Shown: positions 26,122-37,100 of the stretch, piece after piece | How positions within the stretch are numbered: the stretch's first letter is position 1 | Layout of the letters: every line of letters begins with the position of its first letter | Assembly (NCBI RefSeq): GCF_001039005.1 | Contig: NZ_LDWR01000014.1 | Span: forward strand, 210,875-274,874 | From: Burkholderia cepacia | GTDB taxonomy: Bacteria; Pseudomonadota; Gammaproteobacteria; Burkholderiales; Burkholderiaceae | DNA length: 64,000 nt | Reading direction: 5' to 3' | Made by a program: the position numbers and the translations under genes | Notes under the pieces: generated by a model | Told to the model about the DNA's origin: nothing | Database searches by the model: none | The model's input: the letters and a program-made list of their open reading frames with translations, nothing else

Positions 26122-29043
26122 CTACCGTGACGGTGCGATCTGCTCCATGGTCACCGAGATCCGGTGCTCGAGCAGCGACGCACGCTGCCGGCGGGCTTCA
26201 TGCGCCGCCTGCTCGAGCAACGTCCGCACGTCGCCGGCGTGCACGCCGGCGCGGTGGCGCAACACCGCGTGCACGCGCAACACTTCCGGCAGCAACCACC
26301 GGCGTCCACTGTCCGGCAGGTTCGCGCTCATCTGCTCGAACAGGCGATTCAATGCCGGGCCGCCCGCGAGATTCAGCGCCATGCCGGCAAACTGGTCCAG
26401 CATGGCCAGATCGATGATGCTCACGTGGCCGCGCGCGAGGTTGCGCAGCGCGAGCTGGATCAACTGTCGGGTCTCGTCGCGCGTGTCGTCGGTCGCCTGG
26501 ATCCACAGCAGAAAGCTGCGTCCGATATTGCGCCAGCCTGCCAGGCCGTTGCGTTGCGCGACCTCGACGAGCAGCCGTGCCTGTTGCGCGACGCGCGACG
26601 CATCGCCTTCAAGCAGGAACAGCACGCACGCCATCATCGCGGCGGCGCAGCGCGACAACGGATCGGACTGCTGCCGTGCGCCCTGCAACGCGTGCAGCAA
26701 CGCCGGATGCGCGATCGCTTGCGCGCCGGTGAGCCACAGCGAAATCGTGAGCGCGTTGTCCGCGACCGCCGTGATGTAGTCGGGCCGGCACATGTCCGGC
26801 GCAGGGACGTCGGCGCTGCCGCAATCCACGTCAGAGGCTGGAACAGGCGCGTCATGGGGCGACAGCAGTTCGATCGCCTCGTCGTGACGGCCATCCAGCG
26901 TCAGCAGTGCGCCGCGCAGCAGCGCAAAACTGCGATGCGACGATGACACATCGCATTCCTGGGCGATCCGTGCCCGAACGCGCATCAGGAGTTCGGGCGA
27001 ATCGTCGCTGAAGCCGGCTTCGAGCGTGCGCAGCAACAGGACCGACAGCGCGTGCAGGCGGCTGTCGTCGTCGGCACAGGCGGTCGCGAGTTCGTAGACG
27101 CGCCACCACGCGGCAATCGTGTCCGCCGGCGGCGGCGCCGGCATCTCCTGCTGCATGGCCTGCGCCAGCGTCAATTGCAGGAGCATGAGGTCGCGCACCT
27201 TGAGAATCGAACGCGACAGATCGTGGTCCAGGATGCGGCCGGTCCAGATCATCCATTCGCGGGTGAGGCGCGCGGCGGCCCAAAGCGGCCCCGAATGCTG
27301 CAGCAATCGCGCGGCGGTCTGGAAATGCCGCGCGTCGATCGACCAGCCGACGGCCCGGCGCACGTCGGCAAGCGCGGGCGCGCGACGCGCGGGCTCGTCG
27401 TCGCGGCCGTCGGTCTCGCCGAGCCGCTCGGCTACCCGCAGCGCGTGTCGGGCTCCCACCCGTGCGTAGTCGTGCCGATGCGCGAGCAGATCGAGCGCGA
27501 ATCGCCGCACCGCCGTCGGCACCCGCAACAGGCGGCCCGCGTCGATCGACGGGAGTTCGACCAGCAGGCCGGCATCGATCAACGTCGACACGACGGCCTG
27601 CATCGCGTCGTCGTCGGGGATGCGGGTGGCGTCGTCTTCAGCGGACACCGCGTGTGCATCGGCGAGATCGAACGGCCCCGCGAACAGGCTCGCGCAACAC
27701 AGGACGTGCTGCGCACGCGCATCGAGTGCGGCATACGCGTGGGCGACCACCATCGGCACCAGCGCGGCAGGCGACAATGCCAGCTCGCGGCTGCCGGCTC
27801 GCTGCAGCATGAGGCGGCGCCAGCGCGCATCCCAGGCCGCGACCGACTCGGCCAGTGTCGTGCGGCCGCGCGACGCGCCCGCGATCTGGCGCGCCGCTAG
27901 GTCGAGCGCGAGCGGATTGCCGCTCAGCGCGCGGCAGATCGATTCCAGGTTGCGCTGCAGCGACACGGCAGGGTCGGCGCGGCCCGGCGTGCCGTTCGAG
28001 GCCGCGCCGGCGGCTTCGTTCGCGAACCGTGCGCCGCACGCTTCAAGCTGCGCGGCAAGCAACTGGCAGGCATCCGACGGCGGCGCGTCCGGCACGGCGG
28101 GCGATGCGTCGTTTGTCGGCCGGAGCGCAAAGCGCAGCGGCGCCAGCGGCAACACGTATTCGCCGGCGATGAACAGCGGCGCTTCCGCGCACACGATCAC
28201 GCACACGTCGGTGGCCGCCAGCAACGCGTCGACCACCGCGCCGACTTCATGGGCGAGCGGATCGCAATCGTCGACGATCAGCAGCGTGCGGCGGCCGGCG
28301 AGCCGCGCGATGAGCCCGTCCAGCCCCGGCGCGGCCGGTTGCGGCTGCTGCGGAAGTTGTGCGGCGATCGCGTCCGCGATGCCTTCGGGCAGCGTCAGCC
28401 CGGCCAGCTCGATGCGGACGATGCCGTCCTGAAACAGCGCCGCGGTGCGCAACGCCGCTTCGTGCGCGAGCCGCGTCTTGCCGTTGCCGTACGCACCCAT
28501 CAACGTGACCAGCCGATGTTGCGACACCCGCATCGACAGCTCGGACAACTCGGCATCGCGTCCGATCAGCAGCTTTCGCGCGGCGTCGCGCTCGGGTGCG
28601 GGGTCGATCCTGTCGTCGCGACCGTTGGCCTGCCGCGGGCCCGGCGCCGCATACGTGTCGGCCGCGGGCACATGAATCTCGTTGTCGGCGGTGCCCAGCT
28701 GGTCGCGTAGGTCGTACCACTCGGCGGCGAAGCGGTAGCCGCGGCGCGGGACCGTCTCGATCATGTCGCGATCGTCGCCGAGTGCGCGGCGCAATTGCGA
28801 CACGAGCGCGTGCACGCTATGGGCCATGACGGACGCCACCGGCCGCAGACGTTGCTGAAACTGCTCGATCGATACGATCCTGCCGCCGGCATCGACCAAC
28901 GTGATCAGCACTTCCATCGCGCGCTCGTTGATCGCGAGTGCGCTGCCTTCGACATACAGCACGCGCGCGTCGCGATCGAGCGCAAAGCGGCCGAACAGCG
29001 TGACATGCGCGGCCGAAGCGGACGGCGACGGGTTTGGCTTCAT
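26122..29043 (-). CDS. winged-helix regulator with NB-ARC-like ATPase and helical repeats
   Basis: This 973-residue regulator has an N-terminal OmpR/PhoB-type DNA-binding domain (residues about 12-110, with ETVPRRGYRFAAEW). An ATPase domain follows, with a P-loop-like GAYGNGKTR near 180 and a Walker B-like RTLLIVDDCDPLA. The C-terminal half is a long alpha-helical repeat. The layout is that of signal-integrating ATPase regulators (STAND class). It lacks a receiver domain. It lies inside the T3SS accessory region and may control it, but no target site is identified. Confidence 0.8.
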   Translation of the reverse strand: MKPNPSPSASAAHVTLFGRFALDRDARVLYVEGSALAINERAMEVLITLVDAGGRIVSIEQFQQRLRPVASVMAHSVHALVSQLRRALGDDRDMIETVPRRGYRFAAEWYDLRDQLGTADNEIHVPAADTYAAPGPRQANGRDDRIDPAPERDAARKLLIGRDAELSELSMRVSQHRLVTLMGAYGNGKTRLAHEAALRTAALFQDGIVRIELAGLTLPEGIADAIAAQLPQQPQPAAPGLDGLIARLAGRRTLLIVDDCDPLAHEVGAVVDALLAATDVCVIVCAEAPLFIAGEYVLPLAPLRFALRPTNDASPAVPDAPPSDACQLLAAQLEACGARFANEAAGAASNGTPGRADPAVSLQRNLESICRALSGNPLALDLAARQIAGASRGRTTLAESVAAWDARWRRLMLQRAGSRELALSPAALVPMVVAHAYAALDARAQHVLCCASLFAGPFDLADAHAVSAEDDATRIPDDDAMQAVVSTLIDAGLLVELPSIDAGRLLRVPTAVRRFALDLLAHRHDYARVGARHALRVAERLGETDGRDDEPARRAPALADVRRAVGWSIDARHFQTAARLLQHSGPLWAAARLTREWMIWTGRILDHDLSRSILKVRDLMLLQLTLAQAMQQEMPAPPPADTIAAWWRVYELATACADDDSRLHALSVLLLRTLEAGFSDDSPELLMRVRARIAQECDVSSSHRSFALLRGALLTLDGRHDEAIELLSPHDAPVPASDVDCGSADVPAPDMCRPDYITAVADNALTISLWLTGAQAIAHPALLHALQGARQQSDPLSRCAAAMMACVLFLLEGDASRVAQQARLLVEVAQRNGLAGWRNIGRSFLLWIQATDDTRDETRQLIQLALRNLARGHVSIIDLAMLDQFAGMALNLAGGPALNRLFEQMSANLPDSGRRWLLPEVLRVHAVLRHRAGVHAGDVRTLLEQAAHEARRQRASLLEHRISVTMEQIAPSR

Positions 29044-29676
29044 GCGCCGCCTCTCGGGAGCGCGGCGACGAAGACGAAGGGAAGCGGAGTTTTCATGTCG
29101 GCGTGAACTTGATCGACCGTTGCGCGGGCTGCGTCGATTCGTGTCGATCGATCCGATACAGGCGGGAAGATGGGTGAACCTGGGCGCTCGACGGTGAGGC
29201 GCCGTGTGCGTCCGCGGCGGCGAGTGCCGGACGCAACCGTCAACCTGGACAATCCGGACAGGTCATCGTTCGGCGGCAACGCGAGCCGGCCGGGTGCCGA
29301 ACGCGGGTGCCGCGGGCAACCGGTCGCGACGGTCACCCCGACAGCGGGGGCGACGCAACGTCGCCGCGAGCGCGGATGGAGCATTCACATCCGCTCGGTT
29401 CTCTCGATGAAATTATTGTCATGCGCATGTCGATTGGTTGACACGTTTTTGTAAACGGTCGCGATGTCGCAGGCAACCCCTGGGTCATTGCAGAGAATCA
29501 GGGAATGCATTTTAGTCTGAGTCGGCATTGCGCGCTGGTTCGTCGGATACGCACATCACGACCCAAGTCGATTCGAATGGACATTCGAATCGTACCCGCC
29601 GGCCGCCCGGTCGTCATTGCGCAATCCGGACAGCGAATTGCGCGTGCCGGTCAACGGACGGGCGGCGGTAGGCGCA
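29044..29676. other. 633-bp region without a recognised gene
   Basis: This is the upstream region of the large minus-strand regulator and the downstream flank of the cupin gene. Its middle (29400-29600) is lower in GC, with TTGACA near 29439. TTCG words occur but none at the 16-nt spacing of a hrpII box. No RNA gene or repeat was recognised. Confidence 0.5.
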
Positions 29677-30138
29677 TCAGTTGGGCGCGGGAAGGTTGAA
29701 CGGTTGGCCCGGCGTATGCACCCATGCGGCAACGACCTTCGCACCGGCCGGCCCCGCACGCGTCACATGCACGACGCCGGCCGGCAACCGGAAGGTCTCG
29801 CCTGCGTGAAATACCTTCGGCGGCTGGCCGTCGAGCTGCACGGTGACGTCTCCTTCGAGGACATAGCACAGCTCGGGGCCGGTGGCCGCATGACGCGGCT
29901 TGGCGGCATTGGGCGGGAATTCGGCGATTCCCATGCCCATCTCGCGATCGGTGTTCGGGACGGGCACGCGCTGCAACACGATCGTCGGCTTGCTGTCGGG
30001 CGCACTACCGGCTGCCTGTACGGACGGCGCGGTCACAAGCGCTGCGAGCACCAGCGAGCCGCTTGCGGCCATTCTCAGCGCGACCGCATGCCGCCTGCGC
30101 ACGCTGGCCATCAACGACATCCTGTTTCCCGACTTCAT
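29677..30138 (-). CDS. exported cupin-domain protein
   Basis: The 153-residue protein starts MKSGNRMSLM, with GGAAA upstream. It has a signal peptide ending in PSVQA and a single small cupin barrel (PRHAATGPELCYVLEGDV ... GETFRLPAGVVH) with His and Glu metal-ligand candidates. Such periplasmic cupins have varied and often unknown roles. Nothing ties it to the T3SS except position. Confidence 0.78.
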   Translation of the reverse strand: MKSGNRMSLMASVRRRHAVALRMAASGSLVLAALVTAPSVQAAGSAPDSKPTIVLQRVPVPNTDREMGMGIAEFPPNAAKPRHAATGPELCYVLEGDVTVQLDGQPPKVFHAGETFRLPAGVVHVTRAGPAGAKVVAAWVHTPGQPFNLPAPN

Positions 30139-30290
30139 TGCGCGGTTTCCTTCATCAGCATCGATATCGAACAACCGCCACTGTCGCGTCTTCGGCGTAT
30201 TGCGACAAGCAACGATATATTGCGCGCGACCCTGGAAAATCTTATGGAAAGACCCCGCATCGTCATTCAGTCGTTTTAAACGCATTCGAC

Positions 30291-33200
30291 TCACGCATGC
30301 CGGTCGGTTGCCCTCGTTTCCACATACGGCTCGAAATTGGTCAATTGCACGGCCGTTTGCGTGTGCGACTCTTTCGCGACGAGTACGTATCCGCTGCCGA
30401 TCGTCTTGGTGGCCTGCGTCTGCCGGATGCCGAACAGGCCCACCGGCGCGAGCATGGCCGGATCGTTCAGGAAGTCCTGCATGGCTTCCGACGCGGCGAG
30501 CAGCCGGTCCTGCGCCTGTGCCTTGCGGTGCGGATCGGCGGTGGCGGCCACCTCCTGCTTGAGCGTTTCCACCATGCGCTCATGCACCGTGTACACCGCG
30601 AATCCCGTCGTGTCCGGCCGGAAAATCCAGCGTTCGCCCAGGCTCGTCGCGCCGTCGTATTCGACGGCGGCCTGCGCGATGTACTGCGCCAGGCGCTCGG
30701 GGCCGATACCCTGCTGCCACGTCGGGTTCCGCTCCACGGCCCTCTGCCAGCCGCTGAAGTCGTGATAGAACGTGTCGCGCACCATCAGCGACGCGATGGG
30801 GCCGCGATTGTCGCGCGCCAGGTACGTGCTCGACACCTTGCTGCTGAGGAGCGCGTCCGTCACGCCGGCATCGGCCAGCGTCAACGCTGAAAACCGCTGC
30901 GCGGCCGGATCGTGACCGCCCGCCGACAGCGTCGGCATCTGCAGGCCCGCCGCAACGTTGGTGCTGACCGATGTCGCGCTGCGGAAGGTGGACGACGAAG
31001 CGACGGACGCGCCCTGTTCGACCGACAGTGCGTGATCGACGAGCGTGGCGGTGCCCGCCACGCTGCCGAACACGCCCGGCTGGATGCCTGCACCGGCCGG
31101 GGTCAGGCGCGCGTTGACGCTGCCCGATCCGACGGCCACCAGGTTGGCCGCGTTCGCGCTGCGCGATGCCATCTGGATCGACGGCTTGCCGATGCACGCG
31201 GCGGCGAACGCATCGGCATAGTCGTCCGGATCGCCGGACCCTGCGTCGACCTCGCCTGCCACCCGGAACATCGTGAGCACCATGTCCTTGCCGTCCTCGC
31301 GCCACTGTTCGAGCGCGGCCGGATCGTGCCCGAACGCGCGCCGGGGCACGGCCGCGCGAAACAGCACGCCGCGCGTTTGCGTGCTGCTGCCGCGCAACGC
31401 CCCGCCACCACTGCCGCCGATGCCGACCATTCCGCCCGCGAGGGTGACGCCGCCGTAGCCGGACGCACCGCCCGCCACCGTGCGGACGCGCTCATCCTCG
31501 AAGCGGATCGCGAAGCCGTTGTTCTCCGCGCCGACCGCATAACCGCTGGTGTTGCTTTGCAACCCGGTCACCGCGACGGCGACCGGAACCACGCCGAGCG
31601 CCACCGACAACTGCACGCCCGCGGTGCCGCCCGTCATCGCGCGATACTGCGTGCCCGGCTCGGTGCGGTCGACCAGCGCCGACCATTGACGCTCGAGCGA
31701 CTCGCTGTCGATCCGCTCCAGCGGCAAGATTCGACCGTCGTCGGCGATGTGTCGCGCCTGCTCCAGCCGGCCGCGCCATTGCAGCGTGTCGTCTTCGGCA
31801 TGGCGGCTCGCGCCGCTGAGATCGATCCAGCGTTGCAGCGCTTCGCGACCGAACGGCACCGGCGCGGCGGTCAGCTGGCTGACGAATTCCGCCTTGCGGT
31901 TCGGATTCTCGTCGAAATGACGCAACGCGGCCGCCTTGACGTTCGGGGCGGCGCCGCCGGCATCTTGCTGCACCCGTTCGCGGGCACGCTGCCATAACTG
32001 TCCGGCCGTTTCCGCATCGACGCGGAACGACTCCGGCCGCGGGCTTTGCGCGACCTGCGGCCGGGTGCCCGGAAGGTCCAGCGCGCGCGTGTCCTGCCAG
32101 GCGGTGAGCTGCTCCGCGATCAACGCCAGCGACGCGAGTTCGCCGGGATCGTTCGCGTGCGCGAGTCGTTGTTCGCAGTAGGCCAGCAACGCATCGCGTG
32201 TGGCCGTGACGTGCCCGTCGTACACGGCCCGTTGCTTGTCGCTGGTGTCGAGATCCTGGCCGAGCATGCCGGGCATCGTGCGATAGATGGCCCCGCCCGG
32301 GCCGAGGGCCTGCTCTCGGGGCGGGGCGACGTCTGGCGCCGGCGTCGACTCCGGTGCCTGGAATGGCGATACCAGTTTGCGCGCGACAGCCGCCAGCGGG
32401 CCGCCTTGCAGCCGGCCGAACGTGTCCTTGACGAATGACATGCCGTCATGCGCCCACGCGCTCCACGTATCGCTCGGCGGACGGCCGGCACTGGCTGCGA
32501 CGGAACGGGTGAGACGGTGGTAAGCGAGCGCGCCGCCGTCCGTGAACGGCGTGCCGGGCCCGCGCTCGTCATGCGACCACAGGAGCGCCACGACCGCGGC
32601 CAGTTGGGACCGCGTCGCGCGAATCCGCACCGTATAGTCTTCGTGATCGATGACGGCGGTTCGCACGCCGCGCGGATCCTGCGATTCGTGCGTGACCTGC
32701 ACCGCGGCGGCCGGCCCCGGTTGCGCTTTCGCGACGATTTCCATCGAACCCAGCGCACGCAACGCGTCGAGCGCGAGCGATGCCTGCGGGTTGTCGGCCA
32801 ACTCGCCCCAGTGGTCCGGATTCAGCGCGTCGCCGGGCACACTGCTGAAACCCGGCTGGATCACGGCCAGCTTGGCCGTCGCCCGCAGAAACACGACGAG
32901 CGCGCCGGCCTTGCCGACGTTGCCGTCATCCTCGTCACGCAGGCCCTGGAGACCGAGCAGCGCATCCAGCGCCACGCCTCCCGGATGGTCCGCGGTGCCG
33001 ACGAGTTGTCGTGCGGCCTGCCACGCGAGCCGCTCGACGGCCGGGTCGGTCGACGCTTGCGCGCCGTCGCCGTGGCCGTCGGCGTGCAATTGCAACGGCT
33101 GTTGCAGCCGCCGCGCGATCTGCACCGCGAGCGTCGGGCTGCCGCCGGACACGTCGGCCAGCACGCGGGTCACGTCCCAGCGGTGTTCGAACGGCAATGC

Positions 33201-33860
33201 CTGGATGAAGGCGGTCAACTGCCGTGGCGCGTTGGCGGGCTCGGGTTCGCTGCGCCGGCTTGCGCTGCGCGCGTCGTCCCGGCGAGCGGGCGGCGCGGTG
33301 ACGGACGTGCGGAAGTACCCGCGTATCAGTTGCTCGGGTTGCCCCAACGCGCCTATCTGCTGCTGAACCCATGCCTTGGCCGCGTGCGACGGCGTGCTCG
33401 GGTGCGTCACGGCCAGGTCCCACTCCGGGCGCAGGCCGGGCCACGCACCGGGCATCGTCGGTTCCTCGGCGGATTGCAGTTGCGCTGTCCGTTCCAGAAA
33501 CTTTCGGGTCGTGACGGCTTCGGGATGCGTGAAAACCGGTGCGCCGTCCGGTATGTCGCGTGGCTCGCCGGGCGGACAGTCCGTACGCGGATCGTTGATG
33601 CGCGTGCGCGGACCGACGCTCTGTTGCCAGCTGGCGGCGCCGAGGCTGAGCGTGGTGCCCGCGGGCGCAAACGCATGCCGCCCTGCGTCAAGCTTAGACT
33701 GCACGTGCCGCAGGCCATCCAGTAGCGGAGACGGCCGGTTGCCGCGGTCCGTCCGTTCAGCGGGCGATGACGCGGGAGCCGGGCCGTCGCCTCGTTCAAG
33801 CGCGCGCTCCACATTCATCGGCGTGGCGCGATTGCCTCCAATCGTATTGCCGTCTCCCAC
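30291..33860 (-). CDS. very large T3SS effector candidate 1 (about 1,189 residues)
   Basis: The start is uncertain. GTG at 33860 has GGAG 6 nt upstream; ATG at 33818 (MNVERALERG) and an ATG at 34022 are alternatives. The first 150 residues are polar and Pro/Gly-rich, followed by helical regions with a GPGTPFTDGGA segment. Around residues 790-980 comes a long Gly/Ser/Thr-rich stretch with alternating hydrophobic residues that looks beta-rich (GVQLSVALGVVPVAVAVTG, SGYGGVTLAGGMVGIGG). The last 150 residues are mixed. There is no signal peptide. It is similar in size and layout to the next gene upstream (34196-37672). A beta-barrel-containing AvrE-like effector is one possibility. No family is assigned with confidence. 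Confidence 0.6.
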   Translation of the reverse strand: MGDGNTIGGNRATPMNVERALERGDGPAPASSPAERTDRGNRPSPLLDGLRHVQSKLDAGRHAFAPAGTTLSLGAASWQQSVGPRTRINDPRTDCPPGEPRDIPDGAPVFTHPEAVTTRKFLERTAQLQSAEEPTMPGAWPGLRPEWDLAVTHPSTPSHAAKAWVQQQIGALGQPEQLIRGYFRTSVTAPPARRDDARSASRRSEPEPANAPRQLTAFIQALPFEHRWDVTRVLADVSGGSPTLAVQIARRLQQPLQLHADGHGDGAQASTDPAVERLAWQAARQLVGTADHPGGVALDALLGLQGLRDEDDGNVGKAGALVVFLRATAKLAVIQPGFSSVPGDALNPDHWGELADNPQASLALDALRALGSMEIVAKAQPGPAAAVQVTHESQDPRGVRTAVIDHEDYTVRIRATRSQLAAVVALLWSHDERGPGTPFTDGGALAYHRLTRSVAASAGRPPSDTWSAWAHDGMSFVKDTFGRLQGGPLAAVARKLVSPFQAPESTPAPDVAPPREQALGPGGAIYRTMPGMLGQDLDTSDKQRAVYDGHVTATRDALLAYCEQRLAHANDPGELASLALIAEQLTAWQDTRALDLPGTRPQVAQSPRPESFRVDAETAGQLWQRARERVQQDAGGAAPNVKAAALRHFDENPNRKAEFVSQLTAAPVPFGREALQRWIDLSGASRHAEDDTLQWRGRLEQARHIADDGRILPLERIDSESLERQWSALVDRTEPGTQYRAMTGGTAGVQLSVALGVVPVAVAVTGLQSNTSGYAVGAENNGFAIRFEDERVRTVAGGASGYGGVTLAGGMVGIGGSGGGALRGSSTQTRGVLFRAAVPRRAFGHDPAALEQWREDGKDMVLTMFRVAGEVDAGSGDPDDYADAFAAACIGKPSIQMASRSANAANLVAVGSGSVNARLTPAGAGIQPGVFGSVAGTATLVDHALSVEQGASVASSSTFRSATSVSTNVAAGLQMPTLSAGGHDPAAQRFSALTLADAGVTDALLSSKVSSTYLARDNRGPIASLMVRDTFYHDFSGWQRAVERNPTWQQGIGPERLAQYIAQAAVEYDGATSLGERWIFRPDTTGFAVYTVHERMVETLKQEVAATADPHRKAQAQDRLLAASEAMQDFLNDPAMLAPVGLFGIRQTQATKTIGSGYVLVAKESHTQTAVQLTNFEPYVETRATDRHA

Positions 33861-34195
33861 TTTGTTCTCCGGACGGTAATTGTTTTTATCGGGCTCACCT
33901 CGTGATACGCATCGGGCTGCAACGGCGTGAAGGCGGAATGGTGCGATCCCGTGTTCGACGGCCGGGTGACGAGATGGGCTGCCCATGACGGCATCGGGTC
34001 TTGTTGCGCGGTCCGACGTCACCCGGACCGCACGATCACGCGTTCATTGTCTGCGTCCGTTCCGTGCGTCGGTTCATCTCATGGCGAAAGCATGTACGCG
34101 AAAACGCAGCGGGATACGCGTGATCGCGACAATCCGGGGCATGTTGTCAGGCGAAGGGGCAGCCGGGCTTTCGGGGCAGCCGGCCGGCATGCCCT
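33861..34195. other. spacer between the two giant effector candidates
   Basis: About 335 bp with no convincing gene. It must hold the promoter of candidate 1 or be transcribed from candidate 2. CGAA words are present but not at hrpII spacing, and no terminator-like hairpin with a T run was seen. Confidence 0.45.
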
Positions 34196-37100
34196 TCATG
34201 CCCGCGGCACCGGCTGTCGCGGCCAGTGCCGGTCCAGTCGATCGGCCTCGCGCGGCGACAGCTTCAGCGCGGCCACTTCATGCTCGCCGCGCGCGCCTTT
34301 CTGCACCGCGATCTGCAGACCGAGCCGCAGCCCCGCCGTGACTTGGCGGTCGCTCGTCTGGATGGTCAGAAGCTCGGTCGGCATCCACGAGTCGACGCGC
34401 CGGAGCAGCGCGTCACGCCGGTCGAGCAGTGTGTCGATGTCGTGCGCATGCGCTTCGCCGCGATTTTTTGCGGTCAGCGATGCGATCCGGTCGTCGAGCG
34501 CGTCGGCTTCGCTGGCCGCGTGTTCGCGCAGGCGGCGCCGCAGCACGAAGCGCAGGTTCTGCACGCGGTTCTCGGCGACGTGGGACAGGTAACGTTCGAT
34601 TTTTTCACGGCCGGCCGCGAGCACCCGTTCGTAGTCCGCCGTCGTGGCCGGAAGCGGACTCCCGGGCGTCGCGCCGAACGCGAGGAGCCATGCCGGATCC
34701 TCGCGCAACGCCTTCTTGTACTGCGTGAAGTCCGCGAATTCGGTGTCGGCATTCGACGCGCGCACCTGCAGCCTGCCGCGTTCGCGCACGAGCGTCGCCT
34801 TGGCCTGGTGAAACGAGTCGTGAACCGGCACTTCGAGCCCGATCAGCTTCGGGGAGAAAATCGACACGGTCGCGACATCGGCCGGATGCGCGCTGCCCGT
34901 CTGCGCGTTCTGCAGTTGATCGCTGATGCTGACGTTCACGCCGACCTCGACGCCGACGCGATGGCCGCTGCCGACGCGATGGTTCTCGATCATCGTCTGG
35001 CCGCTTGCGTCGACCGAATCGAGTTCGGCACGCCGCACCCATTGATAGGTGCTGCCCGCTGCCGCGTTCGCGCGTGCCGAATACTGGCCTGCGCCGATCT
35101 TGACGCCCGCCCGCAGATCGGCCGCGCCGCCGACTTTCCGCACCCTGGCGGTCTGGTTGTTCCAGGCGACCGAGAAGTCGTCGTGGTCGAAGAAGCGGCT
35201 GCCGAGTTCGTTCCACAGCGCCCGCTCGTTCCTGCCCCGGCCGGCGTTGTCGAACAGGTAGCGGTTGACGGCCTTCAGTTGCCGCCGGCCTGCCGCATCG
35301 TCGTACGCGTCGTTGTCCGGATGCAGGCGCCGCGCGATGCTCAGGTCGACGGTGCATTGCCCGGTATCGTCCCACTCGTGCCCGAGTTCGAGGTTGCCGG
35401 CCGCACGCGCGATCCCGATGTTGTGGCCCACCTGGATGCCGCCGCCGGCCTCGAAGCGGTTTCTGCGCTGCGTACCGAAGCCGATCTTGTACGCGGCCGT
35501 GCTGCGGCTGTACTCGAGTACCGACTGGCGTCCGTGCGACGCCTGCAGGTTGACGCGCGGCGCAATCCACGGGAACGACGCGGCGGTCGCGCTGATGCCG
35601 CGCGTGCTCGCGCCGATGACGCCGCCCTCCGTGACGACCGCCTTGCCGCTGCCTTCGAGCGCGTCGATGATGCGCTCGCCCGCGTCGCGGAAATGTGCGG
35701 TTGTCGTGCCGCGCGGCGTGACCGCTTTCCCGAGCGCGATGCGGTCGATCGTGTCGAACCGGGTGGCGACCGCGGCCGGCACGTCGTCGCCGATGTGCTT
35801 GCGCCAGCGGCCGAGTTTGTTCGCATCGAGCACGTCCGAGCCGCCGATCAGATGCTTGCGCACGCGCTTGAGCGCGTCGGCGCGCGCCTGCGGACTCCGG
35901 TCGGCGCCTGCCAACGTGTCGCGGAACGCAACGAGCGTGCGGCGCACGCGTGCTTCGCGTCGCGTCGATCGGCCGCCGCCGGACGATGCGCGTTCGCCGG
36001 GCCTTTGCACGGTACGCCGCGCGAGCCGGTCGATCATCGCGTCGTCGAGCGTGTGCACGACGCGTTCGGCGATGAGGCCGACCGTGGCGTCGTCGTATTT
36101 CATTCCATACTCGACGGGCTGCCTGCCGGTGCCGGACGCAGGTTCGGCGGCGCGCGACAGCGCCGCCAGCACCGCGAGTTCGGCCGCGCCGACCGTCTCG
36201 TGAATCGCGCGGCTGTCCTTCCTCAGTTTTCCGGCGCCGCCCGCCGGTTCGCGAACCGCCGCGTGCGCGTGCATCGCGATGAACGCATCGCGCAGCGCGG
36301 CGTCGAGCACCTGTTCGTCCTTGGACCATGCGCCGAGGCTTGCGCCTTGCACCCCGCCCTTCATCGCCGCGACGGCGCTCTTCCGGTATCCGAACGGGCG
36401 CACCGCGGCCGCGAACATCGAGCGCTGCGCCGCGACCGGCACGGCATCGTCGCGTTCGTCCGGCGCAGGATCGAAACGGTCCGACGTCGCGCGCGGAATC
36501 GTGTGATTCAGGAAGCGCGCCAGCCGGTTCTTCGTGGCGGCGAACGGCGTTCCCGGCCCGTCCGTGAAAAAGCCCTGACGACCGGCGAGCAACGCGCCTT
36601 TGTCCGATGCGTTCAAGCCTGTCGTGCTCTGGCTTCGCCATAACCGCGACGCCGCACGCACGATCCACGCGGCATGGGCGCGCGGCGTGGCCGACGTATC
36701 GTCGATCAATGCCCGCGCGTGGCGTTCGACGTCCGCCGGATCGGCTTCGCACCGCGTCGTGTCGACGAGGCGATCGGCGGCCTGCAGCCACACTCTCGGC
36801 GCATACCGCGCCGCACCGTCCGCGGGCGGCCACGCGCGACCGGCCAGCGCATGCACGCAGTCGTAGCCGCTGGCGGTCTCCGCGAGTTTTTGCGCGGTTC
36901 GCCATGCAAGCGCCGTCAGATGGTTGTCGATGAAACCGGCATCGCGCGCAGGTTGCGACCGGATCGACAATCCTTGCCGCAGGCGATGCAGCACGTCGCG
37001 CGCGAGCCCCGGCTGTTCGTAGCAGGAGTCGGACAGCGCATCGATCAACAGTTCCCCCTGACAGGCCAGACCCGCCGGCGACAGGCCCGGTGCCGACGCG

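Noticed and set aside
29539..29589. Cluster of TTCG/CGAA words in the 29.5-kb intergenic region
   Set aside because: Spacings are 8 and 29 nt; none gives TTCG-N16-TTCG.
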